Shown: positions 26,569-36,778, counted from the stretch's first letter. The stretch: DNA of 64,000 nt from an uncultured Lachnospiraceae bacterium (GCA_944381575.1 CALWLS010000004.1:62001-126000); one strand, 5' to 3'. The notes: a model not told the origin generated them from the letters alone. Numbers and translations are program-made.

Positions 26569-28822
26569 TCAGCTCCATTTCCTCAAATACCTGAGGCAGC
26601 CCTACCATTACAACGCACTTTTTGGCCCTTGTAACGGCGGTATACAGAAGATTCCGGTTCATTAAAAGGTGAGGACCCTTAAACATCGGCATAATGACTG
26701 CGGGATACTCGCTTCCCTGGGATTTGTGCACCGTCACGGCGTAGGCAAGCTCAAGATTCACGATATGCTTTGAGTCATATGTCACATATTTCAGGTCATC
26801 AAATATCACCGTTACTGTCTCGGCATATTTATCAATGGAGGATACCCTTCCTATGTCTCCGTTGAACATTCCGGCTCCGTGCTCACACGGCACTCCGTTT
26901 TCATCATATGCCGTCCATTCAAGATCGTAGTCATTTTTCATCTGCATGACCTTATCTCCGACCCTTAGGGAATAGCCCGCAAGCTTTTTTTCCTCAGCAC
27001 CCTCTGCCGGAGGATTAAGATATCTCTGAAGCTCAAGATTCAGGTTCTCCACCCCCAGCATTCCCTTTCTTGTCGCCGTAAGCACCTGTATATCCAAAGG
27101 ATCGCAGCCCACATAGGCCGGAAGCTTTTCGGTGATAAGTGTTCTTATGGAATCCAGGGCCATGGAAGGCTCGCTGTTTTTTATAAATAAAAAGTCCTCG
27201 CTCCTTTTCCCCAGCTCTACTTTTTCTCCAGCGTTTATCCTGTGGGCGTTTGTCACGATATCCGACTTCGCGGCCTGTCTGAAAATGTGGTCGAGCCTGA
27301 CGGTCTTAAAGCATTCCGAGCCTATGATGTCCTTAAGTACATTTCCTGGACCCACGCTTGGAAGCTGGCTCGCATCACCCACAAGTATAAGCCTTGTGCC
27401 CGGCACTACCGCCTTTAAAAGCGCTTCCATAAGGAATATATCCACCATGGACATCTCGTCTATGATCAGTACGTCAGCCTCAAGGGGATCCTTTTCATCT
27501 CTGAGGAACCGTCCTTTTCCGTCAGTTGCTCCGGCTCCCATGGCGTTTCCGCCTCCCCCATAGGGCTTTGCCCCTATGCCTCCGTCGGTGCCCTCATAGC
27601 TTCCGGGCCTTCCCGGGGCGTTTCCCTCCGTAGGGATCCCGGTATACTCCAGCAGCCTGTGTATGGTTTTGGCCTCAACACCGGTGGCCTCAGTCATCCT
27701 TTTTGCCGCGCGTCCCGTTGGAGCCGCCAGCATCACCGTCCTGTGATCCTCTGAATAAAACCTGATCAGGGCGTTGATAGTCGTGGTCTTTCCGGTTCCG
27801 GGGCCTCCGGTTATGATCATGACTCCGTTTTCAACGGATTCTGTCACAGCCTCCTGCTGCAGCCTGTCCAGCTCGATGCCGGTCTCTTCCTCTATCCTCT
27901 TTAATCTTTTTAAGGTATCCGTCCTGTCCTGTTCGCCCTTTACCGCTATGCTCTTAAGCCCTGCGGCAATATTTTTTTCCGTATGGTAATAGGCCGAAAG
28001 ATAGACCTCCGTCACTCCTTCCCTTTCGAGCATGACTATCTTTCCTGCTATCTGCAGCTCAATGAGCGTCGGCTCTATATCCCCTACGTCTGTTGACAGC
28101 AGGCTGCAGGCAAGATTTTTAAGCATCTCCTCCGGAAGCCAGGTATGTCCGTTTAAGGCTCCCTGCATAAGAACATAGAGCAGTCCGCACCTTATCCTGA
28201 ACCTGTCGTCCGGAGCCATGCCCGCTTTCATGGCTATGCTGTCCGCAGTACGGAATCCGATCCCGTCTATGTCCTCGGCCAGCCTGTAGGGATTGCTTTT
28301 TAAAATAGCGTAAAGGGCCGGACCGTATTTTTCATAAATACGGTTGGCAAAGCTGGCACCGATGCCATACTGCTGCATGAACATCACTGCCTCTCTCATC
28401 CCCTTTTTGGCTTCCGCCTGTTCGGAGATCGACATGGCCATGGACTCGCTGATCCCCTTTATCTCAGCCAGTCTCTCCGGTTCCTCTTCTATTATCCTGA
28501 ATGTATCTCCCTTGAATTTCTTGACAATGCGCTTCGCCAGCGCCGGGCCGATGCCCTTGATGGCTCCTCCGGCCAGATACCTCTCCATGGCGTCTGCGCC
28601 CTCGGGCTCTATGATCTTAAAAGAAACTGCAGAAAACTGCTCCCCGTAGACCGGGTGCCTTGTAAAGCTGCCCTCGGCCTCAAGAGTTTCCCCTGCACTT
28701 ATGTACGGGAAATGCCCCACAAGAGTAAACTCAGCACTCCCGTCGGAGGCCTCGAGGACAGCATAATAATTGTCTTCGTTATAATATATGATATTTTCGA
28801 TATACGCTCTTATTGAAGCCAA
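26489..28822 (-). CDS. recD2: ATP-dependent RecD2-type DNA helicase
   Basis: About 777 residues; SF1B 5'-3' helicase of the RecD2/TraA family, found in bacteria without RecBCD. N-terminal OB-like part (YYNEDNYYAVLEA), helix-hairpin-helix repeats (GAIKGIGPALAKRIVKKF, EIKGISESMAMSI, DIDGIGFRTADSIAMK), Walker A GGPGTGKTTT, Walker B VLIIDEMSMVD, motif III LVGDASQLPSVGPG and the C-terminal AVTVHKSQGSEYP and NLLYTAVTRAK. An unusual Gly-rich insert (GNAPGRPGSYEGTDGG onward, about 35 residues) follows the Walker A domain. The ORF opens at a TTG (28858) inside mreB; a TTG at 28822 with GGGGAG ten bases upstream is preferred. Neither start is ATG. Confidence 0.92.
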   Translation of the reverse strand: MASIRAYIENIIYYNEDNYYAVLEASDGSAEFTLVGHFPYISAGETLEAEGSFTRHPVYGEQFSAVSFKIIEPEGADAMERYLAGGAIKGIGPALAKRIVKKFKGDTFRIIEEEPERLAEIKGISESMAMSISEQAEAKKGMREAVMFMQQYGIGASFANRIYEKYGPALYAILKSNPYRLAEDIDGIGFRTADSIAMKAGMAPDDRFRIRCGLLYVLMQGALNGHTWLPEEMLKNLACSLLSTDVGDIEPTLIELQIAGKIVMLEREGVTEVYLSAYYHTEKNIAAGLKSIAVKGEQDRTDTLKRLKRIEEETGIELDRLQQEAVTESVENGVMIITGGPGTGKTTTINALIRFYSEDHRTVMLAAPTGRAAKRMTEATGVEAKTIHRLLEYTGIPTEGNAPGRPGSYEGTDGGIGAKPYGGGGNAMGAGATDGKGRFLRDEKDPLEADVLIIDEMSMVDIFLMEALLKAVVPGTRLILVGDASQLPSVGPGNVLKDIIGSECFKTVRLDHIFRQAAKSDIVTNAHRINAGEKVELGKRSEDFLFIKNSEPSMALDSIRTLITEKLPAYVGCDPLDIQVLTATRKGMLGVENLNLELQRYLNPPAEGAEEKKLAGYSLRVGDKVMQMKNDYDLEWTAYDENGVPCEHGAGMFNGDIGRVSSIDKYAETVTVIFDDLKYVTYDSKHIVNLELAYAVTVHKSQGSEYPAVIMPMFKGPHLLMNRNLLYTAVTRAKKCVVMVGLPQVFEEMELNENENRRYSGLKERILELEPESFMQD

Positions 28823-28829
28823 AAGGCCA

Positions 28830-29840
28830 TTACTCCCCTTCTTCTGAGCCGTTGGCAAATTCTATGAACCTTCCGGTGCCGATGGCTACCGCTGAAAGCG
28901 GATCATCTGCGACCATCGTGGTTATGCCGGTCTTTTCTTCTATAAGCTTATCAAGCCCGTAAAGCAGGGCTCCGCCTCCCGTAAGGATTATGCCCCTCTC
29001 ATATATATCCGATGCAAGCTCAGGAGGGGTCCTCTCCAAAACATTATGTACGGCGTTCACTATCTGAGCAGCTGAGTCGGCAAAGGCCTCCATAGTTTCA
29101 TCCGAGGTGACCTGAACAGTCTTTGGAAGTCCGGTCACAAGGTTCCTTCCGCGGACCTCTATGACAAGGTTTTCCGGCCTCTTATAAACGCAGCCCACGC
29201 CCATCTTGATATCCTCCGCGGTCCTCTCTCCGATGAGCAGGTTATGTTTCTTCCTCATGTACCTTATTATGGCCTCGTCAAAATCATCCCCGGCAACCTT
29301 TACCGATTCCGAGACCACAGTGCCTCCAAGGGATATGACGGCAATGTCCGATGTTCCTCCGCCGATATCCACCACTATATTGCCGTAAGGCTTGGAAATA
29401 TCTATACCGGCTCCAATGGCTGCCGCAACCGGCTCCTCTATTATCGTTACCTCTCTCGCGCCTGCCTGATATGTAGCGTCCTCTACTGCCTTTTTCTCTA
29501 CCTCAGTGGCTCCCGAAGGGATGCAGACTGCCACTCTCGGCTTCCTTAAAGTCCTTACTCCGACTGCCTTATCTATGAAATGCTTAAGCATTTTCTCGGT
29601 AAGAGTATAATCGGAAATAACTCCCTGTCTTAACGGCCTTACCGCCTTTAAGTTGCCCGGGGTCCTGCCCAACATGAGCCTCGCGTCCTCTCCGTAAGCC
29701 ACTATGCTGCCGTTATCACGGTCCACGGCTATGACTGACGGCTCTCTTAAAACAACGCCCCTTCCCTTGATATATACAAGTATGCTGGCCGTGCCGAGAT
29801 CAACACCGATGTCGTTAGACATAAGTGAAAATAGTGCCAT
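28830..29840 (-). CDS. mreB: Rod-shape-determining protein MreB/Mbl
   Basis: A 336-residue actin-like filament protein that guides peptidoglycan synthesis at the membrane. Actin-fold phosphate loops: DIGVDLGTASILVY, GNIVVDIGGGTSDIAVISLGG, and the adenosine motif GIILTGGGALLYGLD; also CIPSGATEVEKKAVEDATYQAGA. Starts at ATG 29840 with GGAGG. Monocistronic upstream; recD2 and comF follow with overlaps. Confidence 0.95.
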   Translation of the reverse strand: MALFSLMSNDIGVDLGTASILVYIKGRGVVLREPSVIAVDRDNGSIVAYGEDARLMLGRTPGNLKAVRPLRQGVISDYTLTEKMLKHFIDKAVGVRTLRKPRVAVCIPSGATEVEKKAVEDATYQAGAREVTIIEEPVAAAIGAGIDISKPYGNIVVDIGGGTSDIAVISLGGTVVSESVKVAGDDFDEAIIRYMRKKHNLLIGERTAEDIKMGVGCVYKRPENLVIEVRGRNLVTGLPKTVQVTSDETMEAFADSAAQIVNAVHNVLERTPPELASDIYERGIILTGGGALLYGLDKLIEEKTGITTMVADDPLSAVAIGTGRFIEFANGSEEGE

Positions 29841-29953
29841 ATAAACCTCCGAATACGAATAACAAAATCAGAAAAAATCAGAAAAATCTATACTTAACTC
29901 CGGGGATCTCCCGGTACAAAAAATCAGATCATGATTATAGTTTTTTTAGCATA

Positions 29954-31039
29954 TCACAGCGCACCTACTTTTTCAAGCAGGGGGTCGAACACGCTCCTTA
30001 CGCGTTTAAAAAGACTGCTTATGACAGGATTTCCAAGGAATACCGTAAGCAGAAAACAGAATCCCAAAAACGCTATGACATTCAGCTTGCTGTGAGGGTT
30101 TACCAGTGCAAAAAAGCCTGCGTACTGCAGTATATCCCTTAATGGACGATGAATGAAATATATCGGAAGGGTATTTTTTCCAAGGTCCGTTATTATAAAC
30201 ATGCGTCTGTTGAGCATTATCCCTATAAACGCAACCGATATGATAAATGCCGCTGCATACCATACTATATTTATCAGCCACGCCCAGGGCAGGAAGGCTT
30301 CTCCGTACCTTGCGTAATCCGCGCCGTATATGACCAGGTTGAACCTCATAAGGAAGTCATAGGTAGTAAGGAAAACTATCAGAAGTATTGCCGCGGCTAT
30401 CAGCTCCACCATCCGCTTTCCCGGCCAGAGTATGTATCTGTCCACATTGCTCTGGTTTATGAAATATCCGGCATAAAAAAACGGCAGGAAGCTTAAAGCC
30501 CTGTCAAGGCAGAGTATGCTTCCGGTATGGATTACGTATTTAATAAAGCTTACGCCGACTGCAAGCATGAGCACCGTCATGACCTTCCCACTATTGGAGG
30601 TTATCCTGTGAAATACAGGAACGGTGGCATAGTAATAGGCCATTACAAGGACATACCAGGGAGCTCCGCTCTCCCTGAAATAATTCGGAAACAGCGGTAT
30701 ATTTCCTGCTAAAAGCCCCTCCGTGATGTTTACCACATTTTCATACAGGAAATATATCCACAGCATCTGCACGATCTTGCCCCATCTGAAGCGTCCGCCC
30801 TTATATATGGATTTAGAGTAATACCCGGACACCAGTACGAAGCAGGGCATGTGGAAAATATATATCGCATGAAATATGCCCGTAATGAACCTCGTCTGAT
30901 ATAAGGGCATCAGAAAATGTCCGATAACGACAAGGATTATCAGCATGCCCCTGACGTTATCGAACCTTTCCTCCCTCTGTGGGTTACCGCGCCTTGTATG
31001 CTGCGGTATATATCGTCTTTTCCTGACAGGACGGCTCAC
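29954..31039 (-). CDS. Membrane acyltransferase (acyltransferase family 3)
   Basis: A 361-residue protein with about ten membrane helices of the Acyltransferase_3 (OatA/YiaH) class. The first segment has the signature REERFDNVRGMLIILVVIGH with the conserved Arg and His, followed by IYIFHMPCFVLVSGYY. A late helix carries LPIYFIHRPLRDIL, the usual second His motif. Such enzymes move acyl (often acetyl) groups across the membrane onto cell-wall or surface glycans; the acceptor is unknown. It is coupled to the phosphomutase by an ATGA overlap, suggesting cell-envelope glycan metabolism. Confidence 0.85.
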   Translation of the reverse strand: MSRPVRKRRYIPQHTRRGNPQREERFDNVRGMLIILVVIGHFLMPLYQTRFITGIFHAIYIFHMPCFVLVSGYYSKSIYKGGRFRWGKIVQMLWIYFLYENVVNITEGLLAGNIPLFPNYFRESGAPWYVLVMAYYYATVPVFHRITSNSGKVMTVLMLAVGVSFIKYVIHTGSILCLDRALSFLPFFYAGYFINQSNVDRYILWPGKRMVELIAAAILLIVFLTTYDFLMRFNLVIYGADYARYGEAFLPWAWLINIVWYAAAFIISVAFIGIMLNRRMFIITDLGKNTLPIYFIHRPLRDILQYAGFFALVNPHSKLNVIAFLGFCFLLTVFLGNPVISSLFKRVRSVFDPLLEKVGAL

Positions 31040-32772
31040 GTCTTATCTATATACATTTCCCTTATATTCTTATGCAGCATTTCACTCAGCTTAAGGGCGT
31101 CCTCAAGGCTGCTGCCCTTTACTCCGGCATATATCTTAAGCTTAGGCTCCGTGCCCGAAGGCCTTATGCATACCCAGGCGTTGTCGTTTAGCTCATAATA
31201 CATGACATTGGAGGCCGGAAGTCCCGTGCCGCTGACCTCTCCGGTCTTAAGACAGGTAACGGTATTATTTTTATAATCCCTTACCTTTTCCACGGTATAT
31301 GAGCCAATCCTGTGAGGCAGTTCCTTCCTCAGGCTGTCCATGATGTCGGAAATGCGCTTTAAGCCTTCCATTCCCTCGAGGGTTATGGTATCTATGCTTT
31401 CATAATAATAGCCGTAACGCTCATACATGTCATTTAAGACGTCCAGAAGCGTCATGCCCTTAAGTCTGTAATATGCCGCAGCCTCGCAGAGAGTCGTCAC
31501 TGCAGAAACTGCATCCTTATCCCTCGCGTAGGTCCCTATAAGGCAGCCGTAGCTTTCCTCCATGCCGAAAACATAATGTCCCCGTCCCTCCTGTTCTGAC
31601 TTCAGTATCTCACGTCCTATCCATTTGAAGCCCGTGAGCACCTCCTTAAAGGAAACTCCGTAGTTATTCGAAACGGCCTTCATCATATCCGTGGAAACTA
31701 TGGATTCCACCGTAAATGCATCTTCCGGAAGCTCTCCCTTTGCCTTTTTCTGTGAAAGGACGTATTCACATATAAGTGAGCCTGACATATTTCCTGTAAG
31801 GGCCCTGTACTGCCCGTCCGCGCTGTCCTTTACATAGACCCCGAGCCTGTCCGCGTCAGGGTCCGTGGCAAGGACAAGATCCGCATCCTTTTCCTTAGCA
31901 AGCTTCAGGGCAAGCTCAAAGGCCTCTTTAGATTCCGGATTAGGATAGTCCACCGTAGGGAAATCCCCGTCCGGAAGCGCCTGCTCAGCTGCCTCAAAAA
32001 CATTTTCAAATCTTAGCTCCTTAAGGATCCTCATGACCGGTACATGGCCGGTGCCGTGAAGTGGCGTATATACTATCTTAAGCTCAGCGGCAGCCCTGCT
32101 TATGGCCTCTCTGTCAATGACGGTCTTCCTGATCTCCTCAATATAGGCGTCGTCTATATCGCTTCCTATCGTTATGTAAAGGCCTGCCTCCTCAGCAGAT
32201 TGTCTGTCCATGGTAAGGCATTTTGAAAAATCAGTTATACTGAGCACCTCTTCCATGACAGCCCCGTCGTGGGGAGGCGTAAACTGAGCACCGTCCTCCC
32301 AGTAAACCTTATATCCGTTATATTTAGCCGGGTTATGGCTTGCGGTTATGTTCACTCCCGCAATGCAGCCGAGCTTCCTTACTGCATAGGAAAGCTCCGG
32401 AGTAGGCCTTAAGGACTCGAACCTGTAGGCCTTTATCCCGTTTGCCGCAAGGCATCTTGCGGTCTCGTCGGCAAATTCCGGAGACATGTGCCTTGAGTCA
32501 TAGGCGATGGCCACGCCCTTATCTGCTCCGCCCTGCTTAAGAATATAGCTGGCAAGGCCCTGAGTGGCCCTGCGTACCACGTAAATATTCATCCTGTTGG
32601 TACCTGCCCCTATTATGCCCCTTAAGCCTGCAGTTCCAAACTCAAGATCCGTGTAAAAACGTTCTCTTATCTCCTCCTCGTCATCTCTGATAGAGATAAG
32701 CTCCCGCTTTGTATCCTCATCGAAATAATCACTGTTTAACCATTCATTATATATAGCCTTATAATCTCTCAT
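31036..32772 (-). CDS. Phosphoglucomutase/phosphomannomutase (alpha-D-phosphohexomutase)
   Basis: About 578 residues, PgcA-like mutase interconverting hexose 1- and 6-phosphates. Motifs: FGTAGLRGIIGAGTNRMN at the N-terminus, active-site phosphoserine loop GVNITASHNPAKYNGYK, metal loop LATDPDADRLGVYV, sugar loop FGMEESYGCL, and phosphate loop IRPSGTEPKLKIY. The frame opens at 32814, but CGGAG lies six bases before ATG 32772 (MRDYKAIYNEW). The product glucose-1-phosphate feeds cell-wall and UDP-sugar synthesis. Confidence 0.95.
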   Translation of the reverse strand: MRDYKAIYNEWLNSDYFDEDTKRELISIRDDEEEIRERFYTDLEFGTAGLRGIIGAGTNRMNIYVVRRATQGLASYILKQGGADKGVAIAYDSRHMSPEFADETARCLAANGIKAYRFESLRPTPELSYAVRKLGCIAGVNITASHNPAKYNGYKVYWEDGAQFTPPHDGAVMEEVLSITDFSKCLTMDRQSAEEAGLYITIGSDIDDAYIEEIRKTVIDREAISRAAAELKIVYTPLHGTGHVPVMRILKELRFENVFEAAEQALPDGDFPTVDYPNPESKEAFELALKLAKEKDADLVLATDPDADRLGVYVKDSADGQYRALTGNMSGSLICEYVLSQKKAKGELPEDAFTVESIVSTDMMKAVSNNYGVSFKEVLTGFKWIGREILKSEQEGRGHYVFGMEESYGCLIGTYARDKDAVSAVTTLCEAAAYYRLKGMTLLDVLNDMYERYGYYYESIDTITLEGMEGLKRISDIMDSLRKELPHRIGSYTVEKVRDYKNNTVTCLKTGEVSGTGLPASNVMYYELNDNAWVCIRPSGTEPKLKIYAGVKGSSLEDALKLSEMLHKNIREMYIDKT

Positions 32773-32917
32773 ACCGGACTCCGTATCTACATTATCCAAA
32801 CACATACTGAACATATTTTACCACATCGCTTAAGTCTCTTAAAGCTAATTAAAGCCGGTGATGCTTATGTAATGCTTATGGTAATACTTACTTTTACACT
32901 AAAATTGAGCAGCCGCT

Positions 32918-34186
32918 TTACCGCAGACTGCCCATAAGCTTTTCTTTTGTATTCATATAAGGATCCCTGTGGACCATGTCCAAAAAATCCTCAAGCAGCC
33001 TGCCGATCTCAGGCCCTTCGGCTATGCCTGCCGCTTTAAGGTCAGCTCCGGTCACGGACAGATCCTTAAGATAAACCGGTTCCTGCTTAATAAGGATATC
33101 CTCATGAAGCCTTACGGCCTCATCGAGGTCCTCTTCCTTTGAGCACGCAGCGTAAAATCCGGTATTCCTTGAGGCTTCCTTAAGCCATAAAAGATCCCTA
33201 AAAAGCTCCGGAGACATACCCGACATTTCCTTCTTTATCAGATACCTGCCCGAAGGTATCGGCTTAAATACCATGCGCTGCAGAGTAATGCATTTATTTA
33301 AGGTATCGTTGTCAGACTTTAATTCCTTAAGCATACGCCTTACGGCATCCGTTTTCATCCCCTCCGTAAGGAATGCGAATCTAACGTACCTCGCTGAAAG
33401 CCCTGCCGCCCCAACGAGCTTAAAGGCGTCAGGAACGGCTCCATCCTTAATTAATGCCGCACATGCCTTAAGTTCTTTGAGCTGTCTGATATCTATACTG
33501 CTGAAATCCCCGGCTATATAAGGTGCAAGGCCAAGCTTAAAAAGATCCTCGATCCTTTCGATATGCGCGGAGCATATGAGCTTTGTGATCTCCGTAAGGA
33601 TGCGCTCCCTTGAAACGGCTTTTAAATTTGCCGCATGGCCCCTTATGGCCTTAGCCGTGCCCGGTTCTATCTCAAATCCAAGCTGAGCCGCAAACCTCAC
33701 GGCCCTGAGTATTCTTAATGCGTCCTCACCAAATCTCTCGTCAGGAACCCCGACGCAGCGTATTATGCCGGCTTCAAGATCCTTCCTTCCGTCAAAAAGA
33801 TCCAAAAGTCCTGTGGCGGGGTTATAAGCCATGGCGTTGATGGTGAAATCCCTGCGCCTTAAGTCCTCCGCCACTCTATTTGTAAAGCTCACCTCCGCCG
33901 GGTGCCTCAGATCCCTGTATTCACCGTCTATACGATAGGTCGTCACTTCAAATGAGTCGTCTCCCAAAAGGACCGTCACTGTGCCGTGCTCGATCCCCGT
34001 ATCAACGGTGCGCTTAAAACAGGCCTTGATATCCTTTGGAAGGGCGGAAGTAGTGATATCCCAGTCCTCAGGCTCCCGCCCGAGTATGGAATCCCTTATG
34101 CAGCCTCCCACCGCATAGGCCTCAAATCCGGCCTCCTCCAGCTTTGATAATATGAATCCGACCTTATCGGGGATCTCGATATGCAT
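32918..34186 (-). CDS. cca: CCA tRNA nucleotidyltransferase
   Basis: A 422-residue class II nucleotidyltransferase that builds or repairs the tRNA CCA end. Head domain: AYAVGGCIRDSILGREPEDWDI with the catalytic DxD-type carboxylates; RRDFTINAMAY and LDLFDGRKDLE, neck RFGEDALRILRAVRFAAQLG with ERILTEI. No HD domain is visible. An upstream in-frame start (34243) would sit inside proS; the ATG at 34186 overlaps the proS TGA by one base, indicating coupling. Confidence 0.94.
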   Translation of the reverse strand: MHIEIPDKVGFILSKLEEAGFEAYAVGGCIRDSILGREPEDWDITTSALPKDIKACFKRTVDTGIEHGTVTVLLGDDSFEVTTYRIDGEYRDLRHPAEVSFTNRVAEDLRRRDFTINAMAYNPATGLLDLFDGRKDLEAGIIRCVGVPDERFGEDALRILRAVRFAAQLGFEIEPGTAKAIRGHAANLKAVSRERILTEITKLICSAHIERIEDLFKLGLAPYIAGDFSSIDIRQLKELKACAALIKDGAVPDAFKLVGAAGLSARYVRFAFLTEGMKTDAVRRMLKELKSDNDTLNKCITLQRMVFKPIPSGRYLIKKEMSGMSPELFRDLLWLKEASRNTGFYAACSKEEDLDEAVRLHEDILIKQEPVYLKDLSVTGADLKAAGIAEGPEIGRLLEDFLDMVHRDPYMNTKEKLMGSLR

Positions 34187-35631
34187 CAATACGCCCTGCC
34201 CCAATATACCATCTTGGCCGCAGGCTTTCCGCAGTAGATGCATTTGTCATCTATGTGCTCCTGCTCAAACGGTATGCAGCGTGAGGAAGCTCCGGTCTTG
34301 TCCTTGATACGCTCCTCGCACTTCTTGGAACCGCACCACATGGCCTTTACAAATCCTGTCTTATTGTTCAGGATATCCGTCATCTCCTCTATTGAGGTCG
34401 CCTTAAAGGTATGGCTCTCAAGGTGCTCCTTTGCCTTCTCATACATATCGTGCTGAATGGTCTCAAGAAGCTCACCGGTCTTATTTACAAGCTCTGAGAA
34501 CGGTACCGTTATCTTTTCGTGGGTATCGCGTCTTACCAGTATGGCCTGAGAATTTTCTATATCCCTTGGTCCTATCTCCACCCTTAAAGGAATGCCTCTC
34601 ATCTCGCTGTCCGCAAACTTATAGCCCGGATTCCTGTCCCTGGCGTCCGTCTTTACGCGGAAGCCAGCGGCCTTTAACTCCTTTTCAAGCTCATAGGCCT
34701 TATTTAACACGCCTTCCTTCTTCTGCATTACAGGGCATATCATTACCTGTACAGGAGCTATATGAGGCGGAAGCTTAAGGCCCTCGTTATCTCCATGCAC
34801 CATGATGATGGCGCCGATGATCCTGGTGCTTAAGCCCCAGGAGGTCTGGTGCACATACTGAAGCTTATTGTCCTTATCCGTATACTGTATATTAAAGGCC
34901 CTTGCAAATCCATCTCCAAAGTCATGGGAGGTTCCTGACTGCAGCGCCTGTCCGTCATGCATGAGCGCTTCTATGGTATAGGTAGCCTCAGCTCCTGCAA
35001 ATTTCTCCTTTTCGGTCTTCTCACCCTTGATTACAGGTATGGCCAGATCCTGCTCCACGAAATCCGCGTAGACATTCAGCATCTGTATGGTCCTCTCCCT
35101 GGCCTCTGCTGCCGTAGCGTGAGCGGTGTGTCCCTCCTGCCACCAGAACTCCCTTGAACGTAAGAAAGGCCTTGTGGTCTTCTCCCAGCGCACTACTGAG
35201 CACCACTGATTAAGAAGCTTTGGAAGATCCCTGTAGGAATGGATCTTTCTTGAATAATAATCACAGAAAAGCGTTTCCGAGGTAGGCCTTACGCAGATCC
35301 TCTCCTGGAGCTTTTCATATCCACCGTGCTCTACCCAGGCCACCTCAGGCGCAAAGCCCTCAACGTGATCCTGCTCCTTCTGCAGAAGGCTCTCAGGGAT
35401 AAAGATCGGCATTGCGCAGTTCTCGACTCCCGTCTCCTTAAATCTCCTGTCAAGATTTTCCTTGATGGCGTCCCAGAGCGCAAATCCCGCCGGCTCAAGT
35501 ATCATGCATCCCTTGACGGAGGAATAATCGCAAAGCTCGGCTTTTTTTACGACATCCGTGTACCACTGGGCAAAATCCACGTCCATGGACGTGATCTCTT
35601 CTACCAACTTCTTATCATTGTCAGCTGCCAT
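34186..35631 (-). CDS. proS: Proline-tRNA ligase (eukaryote/archaeal-like type)
   Basis: 481-residue class II synthetase of the short type lacking the editing insert. Class II motif 2 [27 protein letters not shown] region and motif 3 area [20 protein letters not shown]-terminal anticodon-binding domain [14 protein letters not shown] and a zinc domain with [10 protein letters not shown] and CIYCGKPA. The terminal YWGRAY resembles the conserved Tyr C-terminus of this type. No T-box element was seen upstream. Confidence 0.97.
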   Translation of the reverse strand: MAADNDKKLVEEITSMDVDFAQWYTDVVKKAELCDYSSVKGCMILEPAGFALWDAIKENLDRRFKETGVENCAMPIFIPESLLQKEQDHVEGFAPEVAWVEHGGYEKLQERICVRPTSETLFCDYYSRKIHSYRDLPKLLNQWCSVVRWEKTTRPFLRSREFWWQEGHTAHATAAEARERTIQMLNVYADFVEQDLAIPVIKGEKTEKEKFAGAEATYTIEALMHDGQALQSGTSHDFGDGFARAFNIQYTDKDNKLQYVHQTSWGLSTRIIGAIIMVHGDNEGLKLPPHIAPVQVMICPVMQKKEGVLNKAYELEKELKAAGFRVKTDARDRNPGYKFADSEMRGIPLRVEIGPRDIENSQAILVRRDTHEKITVPFSELVNKTGELLETIQHDMYEKAKEHLESHTFKATSIEEMTDILNNKTGFVKAMWCGSKKCEERIKDKTGASSRCIPFEQEHIDDKCIYCGKPAAKMVYWGRAY

Positions 35632-35696
35632 ATCTTCTCACTTTCCTTCTGATATTAATATCTGAATTTATAAATAGCTAAAATGTTTTATAAAAC

Positions 35697-35734
35697 GCAA
35701 TAAAAGCTATGCCGCAACATAGCTTTTATAAATA
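35697..35734. terminator. Terminator after the formate/nitrite-family transporter
   Basis: Perfect stem ATAAAAGCTATG / CATAGCTTTTAT with six-base loop, AT tracts on both sides; separates the transporter from proS. No other element was seen in 35632-35822. Confidence 0.8.
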
Positions 35735-35822
35735 TACCTAAATCCCGCCTTTATTGCAAGGAGGGCCTTTAACTTTCCGTACTGTTTCAAACTTTAATTG
35801 ATCCTGTGATCCTGATCAATAA

Positions 35823-36503
35823 TTACTGTCTGCAGGCCTCCGAGGCTTTGGTAAAAAGCGGTATGAGTATGCCTCCGACAACATTTCCAAGAGTCATCAC
35901 TATAAGCCATATGAAGCTGTGAACAGACCATGCGCCCGCCATACCGAAATAAAACATGTTGGCCACGCAGTGCTCGAATCCCGCAAGGATGAAGCCTGCC
36001 ACACAGAGGAAAAGCCCCACGTATTTTCCAAAATCATGAGGATTTTTCTTAAAGCCGTCCACCGCGATGTACATGAGTATGTTGCAGAAGATACCCAGTA
36101 CAAATACGCTTAAGAGACCGTCGTTAAGCTTGGTCTCACTGATCCCCGCGGCCTTTTCCGTAAATGCCGCCCCTATCCTGGTAAGGCTTATTAAAAACGA
36201 ATCTATGTTTGTCCCTATGAGATTTCCGACCCATATGATAACAAGGTCGATGATGTATGACGGAGGATTGTCGAAAACGTAGCCTACCTTGCCGGTAAAC
36301 AGATAAAATCCTCTTGTGCATATGGTAAAAAGACCTAAAGTAAAGAACAGGGAGCCGACGACCTTGTTTTCTATGGCAAGGAACAGACAGCCTCCTATCC
36401 CTATCGACATTCCCGCAAGGATGCTTAAGATAAGCGTTGAAAGATACGAAGTACCCGGCTGTGGGGCCTTATTTTTATCCGTTGCTGCTGCAGATGTTCC
36501 CAT
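35823..36503 (-). CDS. Formate/nitrite transporter (FNT) family channel
   Basis: A 226-residue membrane channel with six helices that moves formate or a related small anion. The conserved FNT elements are LAGMSIGIGGCLF, LFTICTRGFYLFTGKVGYV, VLGIFCNILMYIAV and the gating His motif GFEHCVANMFYFG. Frame is open to 36527, but GGGAGG eight bases ahead of ATG 36503 (MGTSAAATDK) fits. The gene is monocistronic (terminator after it) and preceded by a ZTP riboswitch, tying it to formate use by Fhs rather than nitrite. Confidence 0.9.
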   Translation of the reverse strand: MGTSAAATDKNKAPQPGTSYLSTLILSILAGMSIGIGGCLFLAIENKVVGSLFFTLGLFTICTRGFYLFTGKVGYVFDNPPSYIIDLVIIWVGNLIGTNIDSFLISLTRIGAAFTEKAAGISETKLNDGLLSVFVLGIFCNILMYIAVDGFKKNPHDFGKYVGLFLCVAGFILAGFEHCVANMFYFGMAGAWSVHSFIWLIVMTLGNVVGGILIPLFTKASEACRQ

Positions 36504-36616
36504 ATCATTTACCTCCCGTAAGCGCATCCCTTAAGATGCCCTGCTGCCCTTTCCCGCTGCCGCTTCGGATCCTGCTGCCGCATTATTCCGGGGCTCATCA
36601 GCATCCAAAACTAAAC

Positions 36617-36778
36617 AAAAAGAAAAGGCAGTATTGTAAAACTACAAAACTGCCCAGACGGTCGGCGTATATATAAGACCGGTCGATCTAATGTCATGGC
36701 TCTCCTGTCGTCGCCTAACCGGGCTTACAGTCGGTCCGCACTGTGTGCACTCACTATTCCGTCAGCGAACCAACACTC
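36617..36778 (-). promoter_or_regulatory. Second ZTP (pfl) riboswitch, upstream of the FNT channel
   Basis: Minus-strand leader with the same architecture as the fhs leader: GGTTCG pairs with CGGACC (P1), enclosing CTGACGGA and the small stem GUG-agug-CAC; a long linker with internal pairing; then GCCGACCGUCUGGGCAG (complement about 36649-36665), identical to the fhs copy across the core. Its 3' end pairs into a terminator (GGCAGT...ACTGCC) followed by TTTTCTTTTTG (about 36617-36627). Confidence 0.92.

Noticed and set aside
35632..35822. Search for a T-box upstream of proS
   Set aside because: Only a transcription terminator is present; no specifier loop or antiterminator T-box sequence.
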